Shown: piece after piece, positions 26,019 to 33,631 of the stretch
How the letters are laid out: every line of letters starts with the position of its first letter
Position numbering within the stretch: the first letter of the stretch is position 1
Origin: UBA1738 sp964388835
Lineage (GTDB): Bacteria > Bacillota > Clostridia > UBA1381
Direction of reading: 5' to 3'
Assembly (NCBI GenBank): GCA_964388835.1
Contig: CAYMBZ010000003.1
Location: 1 to 64,000 of the forward strand
Length of the DNA: 64,000 nucleotides
The notes under the pieces: model-generated
Seen by the model: the letters and a program-made list of their open reading frames with translations, nothing else
Database searches by the model: none
What the model was told of the DNA's origin: nothing
Position numbers and translations under genes: made by a program

Positions 26019-28589
26019 ATGGTGAAACGTTCATTTTTATTCATGTTGCTTATTGCAATGTGTATGTTTTCAGTATCGGCGGGGGCTAAGGAAAACGTTT
26101 CTGCCGAAAGTGAAATTGAATTGCTTCAGGTATTGGATATTGTCGGCAGTGATTTTGCCGACAATGCCGATGAGCCTATTACAAGAGAAGAATTTGCCGT
26201 ATATGCGGCAAAGCTTAACCGGTACACGCCTGAGGCAAATGCTGTAAGATATTTTAATGATGTTTCCGCAAGCAGTGAGCTTGCGGGGTATGCGGGACAG
26301 CTCTTGGAGGGCGGAATAATTACTCAGCCCGCAGACGGTATGTTCCGCGCGGCAAGCGTTATTAAATATAACGAGGCATGCTGTATGCTGGTTTCAAGCA
26401 TGGGTTATGCAAAACATGCCGCTCTTATAGGAGGATATCCGTCAGGCTATGCAAATATCGCACATGACCTTGATATTAGAATGGGTGGCGGAAATGCGGA
26501 AATGACAAGAGCAGACGCGGCACGCATGATATACGATGCGCTTAAGGCGTATGTTTACAATGCGGCTTACGGCGGCAAGGAGGGCACAATGTCATTCAAA
26601 CAGGGAAATAAAACCCTGATTGAAAAGAATTTCGGTATTGCATATGCCGAGGGAAAACTGATGGGAACACCCTACGGTAACAGCGAAAGTTCCGAATTTG
26701 TGGGAAATGACCGCGTGGTTATATCGGGAAAGAACTATGTTATAAAAGGTGATGTCAGCGGATTGGATTTGTTGGGACATAACGTTACATATTTCTATGA
26801 TACCGACAGTGAGGAAATTCTTCATATAGCAATTGAAAAGCAAAAGAAGGATGACCTTGTTATCAATATAGCCGATATCCAAAGAATAAGCGGTACATCG
26901 GTGAGCTATAACAAAAACGGCAGTTTGAAAAATGTGAATCTGAAAACAGAGAATGTTATTTATAACGGTTTTCTGCAAGGAACACGAGTTGCCGAAAAAC
27001 TTGCGGATTTAAACAAGGGTATTGTTATTTTGAGGGACACTGACAGGGATTCTCAATATGACATGATGATGGTTTACGATTACACAAATCTGACGGTCGG
27101 AGGAACAAAACAGGATAAAACTCTTGTTTACAACAAAATTCAAGGCGGTGCAAACCTTGACCTTACCGATGTTGAGGTAATTGAGGTAACGAAGTACGGC
27201 GAGAAAATCGATTTTGCGGAAATAAACGATGGAGATTCTCTTTCGGTAATGACTGCGGACAACGGGAAAGTTATAAAAATTATCGTAAATACCGACGAGG
27301 TTATAGGCGCATTAAATAGCTTTGACGGAGAATATGCCGTAATTGACGGTGGTGAGTACCTTGTCGAAAAAAGCTATCGAAGCAGTTTCCTCAAAAAGGT
27401 AAAAACGGGAAGCAATGCCGCATTCGTACTTGACCCATTCGGAAATGTTGTGTATGTAAATGTAGATTCCGAAGAATGGCAGTTCGGATATATCTTAAAA
27501 AGATATTTTGAGGATGATGACAACTTGGGTTTAAAAATTTTGACCGAAGACGGGGAAAGAAAGATAATCAACCTTGCAGAAAGAGTCAGAATTGACGAGA
27601 CAACTTACAAGTACACAGCTGATTTTGAAGAACAGCTGACCGGACTTAGCGAGAATATCATCAGATTTCAAAAAAACCGTGACGGCAGAATAAACAAAAT
27701 CGACACATTAAAAATCGGAAGAAATGAGGATAAGGAAAAGTCAATTGTTTCGGTTTATGAAGATACAAAAGCATGGTCCGGAATGGGTAATATAGGTAAG
27801 TATGGCTCTAAGGCGGTGTTTACCGGCAGAACAATAGGCTTCATAGTTCCTAACAGCTACAACGAGGGGGACTATGCGATAACCCTGGGTGCTCCCGATG
27901 ATTTGTCAAATGACGGATTGGTGATAAAGTGCTATTATGCGGATACCGCGGATTCGGACGGATATGTGGATGCATACGTTAAAAAGTATGACAGGGAAAC
28001 CGAGAAAAAGACAATCACTATGATGTACAGTGGCAAGAGCATGGGGCTTGACGATGACGGCGATCCGGTGTATATTGTAAAGGGTTACTCTGCGGGAAAG
28101 GAAGTTGAACAGGAGATTTCCACAGAGATTGGTGCCGAAAGTTTATCTGCACTTTCAAGTCTTAAAAAGGGAGATATGGTTGTACTTACCGTATATGCGC
28201 AGAGTCTTAAATTCTGCACTGTTGAGAAGATTTTTGATGCTGAAACCGGTACGCCATGCAATTTTAAGGCGATTACCGCAGAACATATTTGGTACAGCGG
28301 AACAACCGAGGAGGCATACTATGCATCAACAAACCAAATTGTGTACGGAGAGATATTCGACAGACACGGAAATGTATTTTCTATAAGAAATGACGAAAAT
28401 TCCGAAGTCAATGAAAGATTTACAATTCCGTCATCCTTGACATGCGTATTCTATGACAAGGCGACAGATGAAATATACACCGGCAGTTGTGATAATATTC
28501 AGGATTATGAAACAGCAAGAAGCAATTGTATGAAAGTGATAAAAACTTCATATTGGGGCAGTGTATCCGGTGTATATCTGTATAAATAA
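26019..28589 (+). CDS. Long SLH-domain surface protein, locus A copy 1, 856 aa
   Basis: An exported protein with a signal peptide (about residues 1-24) followed by SLH-like repeats at the N-terminus (about 30-185, including EPITREEFAVYAAKLN and TRADAARMIYDAL). About 670 residues of mostly beta-strand sequence follow, with no known catalytic motif. The beta region is shared with the next gene and with 43695-46394. Landmarks are VIYNG near residue 315, a D-x-D-x-x-YD motif just after it, a DPFGNVVY segment near residue 470 and a conserved end with a Cys and a final YLYK. The gene follows the short SLH gene by 12 nt. The function is unknown. The position at the wall and the operon suggest a glycan-binding or scaffold role. 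Confidence 0.75.
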   Translation: MVKRSFLFMLLIAMCMFSVSAGAKENVSAESEIELLQVLDIVGSDFADNADEPITREEFAVYAAKLNRYTPEANAVRYFNDVSASSELAGYAGQLLEGGIITQPADGMFRAASVIKYNEACCMLVSSMGYAKHAALIGGYPSGYANIAHDLDIRMGGGNAEMTRADAARMIYDALKAYVYNAAYGGKEGTMSFKQGNKTLIEKNFGIAYAEGKLMGTPYGNSESSEFVGNDRVVISGKNYVIKGDVSGLDLLGHNVTYFYDTDSEEILHIAIEKQKKDDLVINIADIQRISGTSVSYNKNGSLKNVNLKTENVIYNGFLQGTRVAEKLADLNKGIVILRDTDRDSQYDMMMVYDYTNLTVGGTKQDKTLVYNKIQGGANLDLTDVEVIEVTKYGEKIDFAEINDGDSLSVMTADNGKVIKIIVNTDEVIGALNSFDGEYAVIDGGEYLVEKSYRSSFLKKVKTGSNAAFVLDPFGNVVYVNVDSEEWQFGYILKRYFEDDDNLGLKILTEDGERKIINLAERVRIDETTYKYTADFEEQLTGLSENIIRFQKNRDGRINKIDTLKIGRNEDKEKSIVSVYEDTKAWSGMGNIGKYGSKAVFTGRTIGFIVPNSYNEGDYAITLGAPDDLSNDGLVIKCYYADTADSDGYVDAYVKKYDRETEKKTITMMYSGKSMGLDDDGDPVYIVKGYSAGKEVEQEISTEIGAESLSALSSLKKGDMVVLTVYAQSLKFCTVEKIFDAETGTPCNFKAITAEHIWYSGTTEEAYYASTNQIVYGEIFDRHGNVFSIRNDENSEVNERFTIPSSLTCVFYDKATDEIYTGSCDNIQDYETARSNCMKVIKTSYWGSVSGVYLYK

Positions 28590-28618
28590 TCGAATACTGC
28601 AAAAAGGGGGTAGAGACA

Positions 28619-31186
28619 TTGATAAAAAGAATATTGACGGTAGCGTTAATACTGTTTTCCTGTGCAGGAAGAGCATTTGCCGCAGATTATTCCGAAGAAA
28701 AAACAGCTGTCGAATTCCTAAGAGTTTTGGGAATATTCGACGAGATTGAAGAGGAAGAGTATAATAATCAAATTACGCGCGAGGATTTTGCGTACTATCT
28801 TGCAAAGGCAAACCGCATGGACGGAAGCAGTGAGTACAGATATTACAAGGATATCCAATCGGACAGCTACGCATTTGGCTATATCAGCGATTTGGCGGAA
28901 AACGGGATAATATCTGTTCCCGAGAATGAAACGTTCAGACCGCTGGAATACATAACGGTGAATGAAGCGGCAAAAATGCTGATTTCCACGTTGGGGTATG
29001 ACCAATTTGCAATGGCAAACGGCGGATGGCCAAACGGATATTGCACAACAGCCGAGGACTTGGATATTGACCTCGGAAAGGGAACTGATGTAACCTACGG
29101 CGAGGCGGCAAAAATGATATATGATTGCTTGCAGTGTCCGGTTGCGAAAATCAACGGAGGAAAGCACAACCTGCTTACTTATGTAAGGGGAGATGAAACT
29201 TTTCTTGAACGTATGTACGATATCAAAGTGGGCGAGGGGGTTGTAACCGATACCTCATACGGAAGTATCATAAATGATGTACCTTGTGAAAAAGGCAGAA
29301 TTATTATCTCGGGTGCTGTGTATTCGTTGGACGAAAATGTGGATGTAAAGCAGTTTTTGGGAGTTAATTCAAAATATTTTTACAACGCGGACGGTGAGGA
29401 CGAAAGCATAATTTTCATATGTAACAAAAAACAAAAGGTTACGGATAAGGTTATAAATATTCGCGATTTTGTGAAATACGCAAATAATATGATTACTTAT
29501 GAAGAAAACGGCAGAGTAAGAAGCGTAAAGCTTTCGGAACACAAGATAATTTATAATGGTGTCCCGTTGACGGCACGGGTAAATGAGACTATGAGCAAGC
29601 TTAACAAGGGTGAAATTGTTTTGCGCAGCACAAGTGCAAACTCGGATTACGACCTTGTTATGGTGACCGACTATATGAACTTGTATGTAGGCTCAATTGA
29701 CCCGGACAGCCTTTCACTTTACAGCGGACTTAATGACGGAAAGAGTGTCAATTTAAAAAATTGCGACAATCTGACTGTAATAAGAAACAACGTTGAAGCG
29801 GAATTTAAAAATATCACTTACGGAATGTCGCTTTCGGTTGCAATATCGCAGAATAATAAGGTATGCGAAATTAATATAAACACATCGAGCGCGACGGGTA
29901 TTTTGTCAAAAACAGATGACGAAGGCGTTACCGTAGACGGAAAATACTACAGAGCAGACAAGAGTTATCTCAGTGAAATTCGAAGAATGAACTGCTTGGG
30001 TCTTAAGGTTGAGTGCATTTTGGATAAATTCGGAAATGTTTGCTACATAACCGACAATTCCGAAAAATGGACACTTGCTTATTTGATTAAAACAGTGAAT
30101 GATGAGGATGAAGATACCGTTAAAATTAAGGTAATCACAGAGGATAATCTGCTTACGGTTCTCGGTTTTGCAAAGAATGTCAAGATAGACGGGGCGAGAA
30201 TTAAAAAGGATAATCCGGACAAAATCAATGCGGCACTTGAGCTTATGCCGCAGAAAAAGCTTTTGCAGTACAAGCTCAACAATAACGGCGAAATTGCCGA
30301 GATGGATACACTTTATGTGGGCGAGAATGAGGATGAAGAACATTCTCTGGTGCCGGGATTCAGTGAGGTCAAATCGAGATTTTACATGGCGGACGGTGTC
30401 GAAAGATATGGTCATACCGCATACTTTACATCAAACACAGTAACATTTTACATTCCGACTGACGGGGATGCAAATAAATATGTGGCAAAAAGGGGAGCAC
30501 TGTCTCTCGGCGGAAACGTTATGGCAACAATCGAGTGTTACTATTCCGGAAAGGATAGGTCACATATTAATGCGGCGGTAAGAACCAGAGAGGCGGCGGC
30601 TTCGGATTCATATTCAGTAATGATGGTAAACAGCGTAACCCAAGGGCTTGACGAGGATGATGAATGTGTTTATAAGCTTGAGGGATATTCCGGAGCAACA
30701 AAAGTTACCTATGATGTAGACACATCATTTACTCAGCTTAACGGTTTAAATCGCGGTGATATGGTTGTTATCAAGAAGGATAATGTCGGAGTGGATATCT
30801 TTGATGTTATAAAGCTGTACGATGCAAAAACAGATACGGCAACAAATTTTGAGGTAACAGACCCTATCTATATTTATGAATCAACCGGAAGTGCTAATAT
30901 CGAAGTGGGAAATTATTGCAGAGGCTATAATATCCTGTTCGGATATGCGCTGAGAAAATTTGATACCGGCTTGATTGCTGTGGGAAAGGATTCGGTATCG
31001 AGCGAAGCGGACAGATTAATAATGGATAAAAGGCAGTGCGTGATTTATGATTTCGATAATGATGAAATTACAATCGGTGATTATAATGAAATTCAGGATG
31101 CAAGGACAGTGGGCGGAGATTGCTCACGAGTAATGTATTACCTGCATTGGGATGACGTACAGACGTGCTATGTATTTAACCGATGA
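28619..31186 (+). CDS. Long SLH-domain surface protein, locus A copy 2, 855 aa
   Basis: A tandem paralog of the preceding protein with the same plan: signal peptide (about 1-21), SLH-like repeats (about 35-185, QITREDFAYYLAKAN and TYGEAAKMIYDCL), then the same uncharacterised beta-rich region with IIYNG, YDLVMV and DKFGNVCY landmarks and a conserved tail. The start is TTG at 28619 behind AAGGGGG at 28604-28610. No ATG is available near the signal peptide. The two copies are clearly diverged, so this is an old duplication kept for a reason, perhaps different ligands. It is the last SLH gene in locus A. A 12-bp hairpin follows before the GH78-like gene. Confidence 0.75.
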   Translation: MIKRILTVALILFSCAGRAFAADYSEEKTAVEFLRVLGIFDEIEEEEYNNQITREDFAYYLAKANRMDGSSEYRYYKDIQSDSYAFGYISDLAENGIISVPENETFRPLEYITVNEAAKMLISTLGYDQFAMANGGWPNGYCTTAEDLDIDLGKGTDVTYGEAAKMIYDCLQCPVAKINGGKHNLLTYVRGDETFLERMYDIKVGEGVVTDTSYGSIINDVPCEKGRIIISGAVYSLDENVDVKQFLGVNSKYFYNADGEDESIIFICNKKQKVTDKVINIRDFVKYANNMITYEENGRVRSVKLSEHKIIYNGVPLTARVNETMSKLNKGEIVLRSTSANSDYDLVMVTDYMNLYVGSIDPDSLSLYSGLNDGKSVNLKNCDNLTVIRNNVEAEFKNITYGMSLSVAISQNNKVCEININTSSATGILSKTDDEGVTVDGKYYRADKSYLSEIRRMNCLGLKVECILDKFGNVCYITDNSEKWTLAYLIKTVNDEDEDTVKIKVITEDNLLTVLGFAKNVKIDGARIKKDNPDKINAALELMPQKKLLQYKLNNNGEIAEMDTLYVGENEDEEHSLVPGFSEVKSRFYMADGVERYGHTAYFTSNTVTFYIPTDGDANKYVAKRGALSLGGNVMATIECYYSGKDRSHINAAVRTREAAASDSYSVMMVNSVTQGLDEDDECVYKLEGYSGATKVTYDVDTSFTQLNGLNRGDMVVIKKDNVGVDIFDVIKLYDAKTDTATNFEVTDPIYIYESTGSANIEVGNYCRGYNILFGYALRKFDTGLIAVGKDSVSSEADRLIMDKRQCVIYDFDNDEITIGDYNEIQDARTVGGDCSRVMYYLHWDDVQTCYVFNR

Positions 31187-31193
31187 AGTCTAT

Positions 31194-31222
31194 GTGCAAA
31201 ACGGAGTGATTCCGTTTTGCAC
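31194..31222 (+). other. Intercistronic RNA hairpin (12 bp perfect)
   Basis: GTGCAAAACGGA (31194-31205) and TCCGTTTTGCAC (31211-31222) form a perfect stem with a 5-nt loop, 8 nt after the SLH gene stop. Only a weak T-run follows, so partial termination or a 3'-end stabiliser is likely. It separates surface genes from the cytoplasmic glycosidase gene. Confidence 0.6.
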
Positions 31223-31265
31223 ACTGCTTATTTAGAAAGAAAATAATAAAACGGAGAGATAAACT

Positions 31266-32873
31266 ATGAAAAAACACAAAATGCCGGAAAAGCTTGTGAG
31301 TTTTGAAAATATTGAAAAAGCAGAAGAATTGTTTAATGAAAAACCGCTTCAGGCAGATTTTTGTCATGACAACTGCGTTAAAATAAAGCAGGGCGGGTAT
31401 ATTTTATTGGATTTCGGATGTGAACTTCGGGGAGGAATAGCAATTTGCACTCAGCTTACATCAAACGCACCGTTTTGTGCAACTGTGAGAGTGGTGTTCG
31501 GAGAAAGTATCTCAGAGGCAATGAGCAAAATAGGTGAAAAACAGGCGGGAAATTACCATGCCGCAAGAGATATGACGGTGGAAATTCCGTCCATGTCAAC
31601 AACAAGAGTAGGCTCAACCGGCTTCAGATTTGTTAAGATTGAGGCAATCAAAGAAGACATAAATATAAAAACCGTTCAAGCGGAAACGGAAATTAAGGAA
31701 CTTGAATACAAGGGCTCGTTTGAATGTAACGATGAGCTTTTAAATAGAATTTGGAAAACCGGCGCATATACCGTACAGCTTAATATGGGCGAATACGTGT
31801 GGGACGGTGTAAAGCGTGACAGGTTGGTATGGATAGGTGACATGCACCCCGAGACATCGACAATAACATCGGTTTTCGGTTATGATGACAGCGTTCCGAA
31901 AAGTCTTGACCTGATAAAAAGAATAACGCCACAAGATAAATGGATGAACGGAATTGCCACTTATAGCATGTGGTGGATAATAAATCATTATGATTGGTAT
32001 ATGCAGCAGGGCGATAAAGAGTATTTAAAGGAACAGGTTGCGTATATTTCCAACATGATTGACCATGCGGCAGAATGGGTTGACGGTGGCTATACCGTTC
32101 ATGAGGATATGGAAAACTTTGTGGATTGGAGCAGTAAGGGTACCGAAAGTGAAATAGAGGGCTTAAAATCCGTAGTTTGTCTCGGATTTAGCGCTGCCGA
32201 GAAAATCTTTGACATTTTCGGTATGAGCGACCGCGCCGCGTTTGCAAAGCGGTATGTTGATATGCTGAAAAATGATATTTCGGATATTCGAGTAAACAAG
32301 CGCGTGGCGGGACTTAACATTTTGGCGGACAGAAATATTGATATATCGAGAGAAGTACTTTCGGGAAATTCTGCGGAAGAAATGTCTTGCTTTATGGGAT
32401 ATTATGTTCTTTTGGCAAAGGCTAAGCTGAATGATACACAAGCCGCAATGGACATAATTCGAAAATATTGGGGTGGCATGCTGAAAATGGGTGCCACAAC
32501 ATTTTGGGAGGATTTCGATATTGCATGGATGGAAAATTCCTATCGGATAGACGAGCTTCCGAAAGAGGAAATGAGAGATATTCACGGTGATTTCGGAAAG
32601 TTCTGTTATACGCAGTTCAGACACAGCCTTTGCCATGGCTGGGCAAGCGGACCTACCGCATTTATGTCAAAGCATATTTTGGGTGTGGAAATTATGGAAG
32701 CAGGCTGTAAAAAGATAAGGATTGTGCCTGATTTGGGAGACTTGCAGTGGGTACGCGGAAGCTATCCGACACCTTTCGGCACGATTTTCATTGAACACAA
32801 GAGGGAAAATGGAAAAATTGTTACTTCGTATAAGGCACCAAAGGAGATAGAAGTGGTGATTGAGCAGCACTGA
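31266..32873 (+). CDS. Cytoplasmic GH78-like alpha-L-rhamnosidase, 535 aa
   Basis: A soluble protein without signal peptide that resembles the six-hairpin barrel of GH78 alpha-L-rhamnosidases. The landmark is DGVKRDRLVWIGD at about residues 180-192, matching the family motif usually written with RDER-L-G-W-x-G-D. Further on, CHGWASGPTAF and an N-terminal beta domain fit the family. It is much shorter than typical GH78 enzymes (about 900 residues) because extra N-terminal domains are absent. In the motif one residue is missing: RDER is RDR here, which removes the usual general-acid Glu. It may therefore be a divergent subfamily with another acid residue or substrate. A GGAGAG site precedes the ATG. 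It would trim imported rhamnose-containing oligosaccharides. Confidence 0.78.
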   Translation: MKKHKMPEKLVSFENIEKAEELFNEKPLQADFCHDNCVKIKQGGYILLDFGCELRGGIAICTQLTSNAPFCATVRVVFGESISEAMSKIGEKQAGNYHAARDMTVEIPSMSTTRVGSTGFRFVKIEAIKEDINIKTVQAETEIKELEYKGSFECNDELLNRIWKTGAYTVQLNMGEYVWDGVKRDRLVWIGDMHPETSTITSVFGYDDSVPKSLDLIKRITPQDKWMNGIATYSMWWIINHYDWYMQQGDKEYLKEQVAYISNMIDHAAEWVDGGYTVHEDMENFVDWSSKGTESEIEGLKSVVCLGFSAAEKIFDIFGMSDRAAFAKRYVDMLKNDISDIRVNKRVAGLNILADRNIDISREVLSGNSAEEMSCFMGYYVLLAKAKLNDTQAAMDIIRKYWGGMLKMGATTFWEDFDIAWMENSYRIDELPKEEMRDIHGDFGKFCYTQFRHSLCHGWASGPTAFMSKHILGVEIMEAGCKKIRIVPDLGDLQWVRGSYPTPFGTIFIEHKRENGKIVTSYKAPKEIEVVIEQH

Positions 32874-32874
32874 T

Positions 32875-32952
32875 TTTGGTGAGGCGTTAGAACGATTGCA
32901 ATCGGAATTGAAGCACAAGCCGGTTAAGGGAATAGGTATAAAAGAAAAATAA
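32875..32952 (+). pseudogene. Orphan 3' gene end, copy 2 (25-codon conserved C-terminus)
   Basis: The frame from 32875 to the TAA at 32950-32952 encodes GEALERLQSELKHKP then VKGIGIKEK, the same C-terminal piece as 6910-6987. It begins immediately after the stop of the GH78-like gene, in another frame, with a stop (TGA) a few codons upstream. The two copies start matching at the same codon, which argues for a mobile or recombined unit and not random decay. A terminator follows. Confidence 0.55.
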
Positions 32953-32964
32953 GCATCATAAATG

Positions 32965-33017
32965 AGCCTGAGAACGTATTAAAAAGCAATTGCTTTTGAG
33001 CGCTCTCGGCTTTTTTT
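32965..33017 (+). terminator. Rho-independent terminator ending locus A
   Basis: AGCCTGAGAACG near 32965 pairs imperfectly with CGCTCTCGGCT (33001-33011), with a nested AAAAGCAATTGCTTTT palindrome at the tip, followed by seven T. It would end the operon that starts at about 10124. Confidence 0.75.
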
Positions 33018-33073
33018 GTTGCAATAAGCACAGCCGGATGTTATAATGATTTCAAACAAAGCTGGAAATCAAT

Positions 33074-33147
33074 GAACTGCCTATGGCAAGAATTGAAATC
33101 GGAGATTTCATGAATTGAGCCTGCGGCTCGTGAATTGCACTTCGTGC
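33074..33147. repeat. Array of short hairpins joined by GAATTG linkers
   Basis: Units beginning GAACTG (33074), GAATTG (33090), GAATTG (33112) and GAATTG (33132) each carry a tiny hairpin: TGCC/GGCA, GAAATC/GATTTC, GAGCC/GGCTC and GCAC/GTGC, with 3-nt loops. The linkers are conserved while the arms change in a pairing-preserving way. The period is 16-22 nt. This is not a CRISPR array, because the conserved parts are too short. The flanking 33018-33073 shows nothing else. Confidence 0.55.
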
Positions 33148-33219
33148 TGTTTGCGGCAACTAATGCGTTCACTGATTTTATAATATAAATATTCTGCAAT
33201 ATACAAAAAAGGTGAAAAT

Positions 33220-33507
33220 ATGAATTTATATGAAATTAATTTTGAAAACGGAAGTACCTATTGGAATTTTTATGAAGCATTTGTAAACGGATTGTGTTTT
33301 CCGAATTGGTGCGGTAAAAATCCGGATGCAATATAGGATATGCTGACGACAAATATTAAAACACCCGCAACTATTTCAATTAAAAACATTAACGGTATAT
33401 CGGGGGTGCCGGAGGAAGAAAAGAACATTATCTTCGACATCTTTAAAACAACCGAAAATTGGTACAATAAAATAAATAAATCCGTTAAAATTATTTTTAA
33501 AGATTGA
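33220..33507 (+). pseudogene. Barstar-family (barnase inhibitor) gene with one nonsense codon
   Basis: A 95-codon frame, from ATG at 33220 behind AAGGTG to TGA at 33505-33507, is interrupted only by TAG at 33334-33336. The sequence around the stop reads FPNWCGKNPDAI-stop-DMLT. It matches the barstar core (Phe, Gly-x-Asn, Asp-Ala-Leu-Trp-Asp-x-Leu-Thr), in which the interrupted position is the conserved Trp, a single TGG to TAG change. TAG is used as a normal stop by intact genes here (for example at 12510-12512), so readthrough by recoding is unlikely. Barstar proteins neutralise secreted barnase-type RNases. No RNase toxin gene is in the window. It lies in a small island with other relics. 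Confidence 0.75.
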
Positions 33508-33532
33508 CAATTAATGGCTAAAATGTTACACT
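33504..33532 (+). promoter_or_regulatory. Promoter of the GH106-like gene
   Basis: TTGACA (33504-33509), a 17-bp spacer and TACACT (33527-33532). The -35 overlaps the stop codon of the barstar relic. The predicted leader is about 90 nt. Confidence 0.6.
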
Positions 33533-33631
33533 TAGTATGTGCTTGACCGCAGCAAAAATCAATACAATTCGTATTAATATGCTGTTTTTGGGCACGTATT
33601 ATTTGATGAGGCGAAAGGACAGGTTAAAATT

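Noticed and set aside
33074..33147. CRISPR array.
   Set aside because: Conserved parts are only 6 nt, units are 16-22 nt and each is itself a hairpin; there are no cas genes.
33220..33507. Reassigned TAG codon (readthrough) in the barstar frame.
   Set aside because: Intact genes in the window end with TAG (for example at 12510-12512), so TAG works as a stop here.
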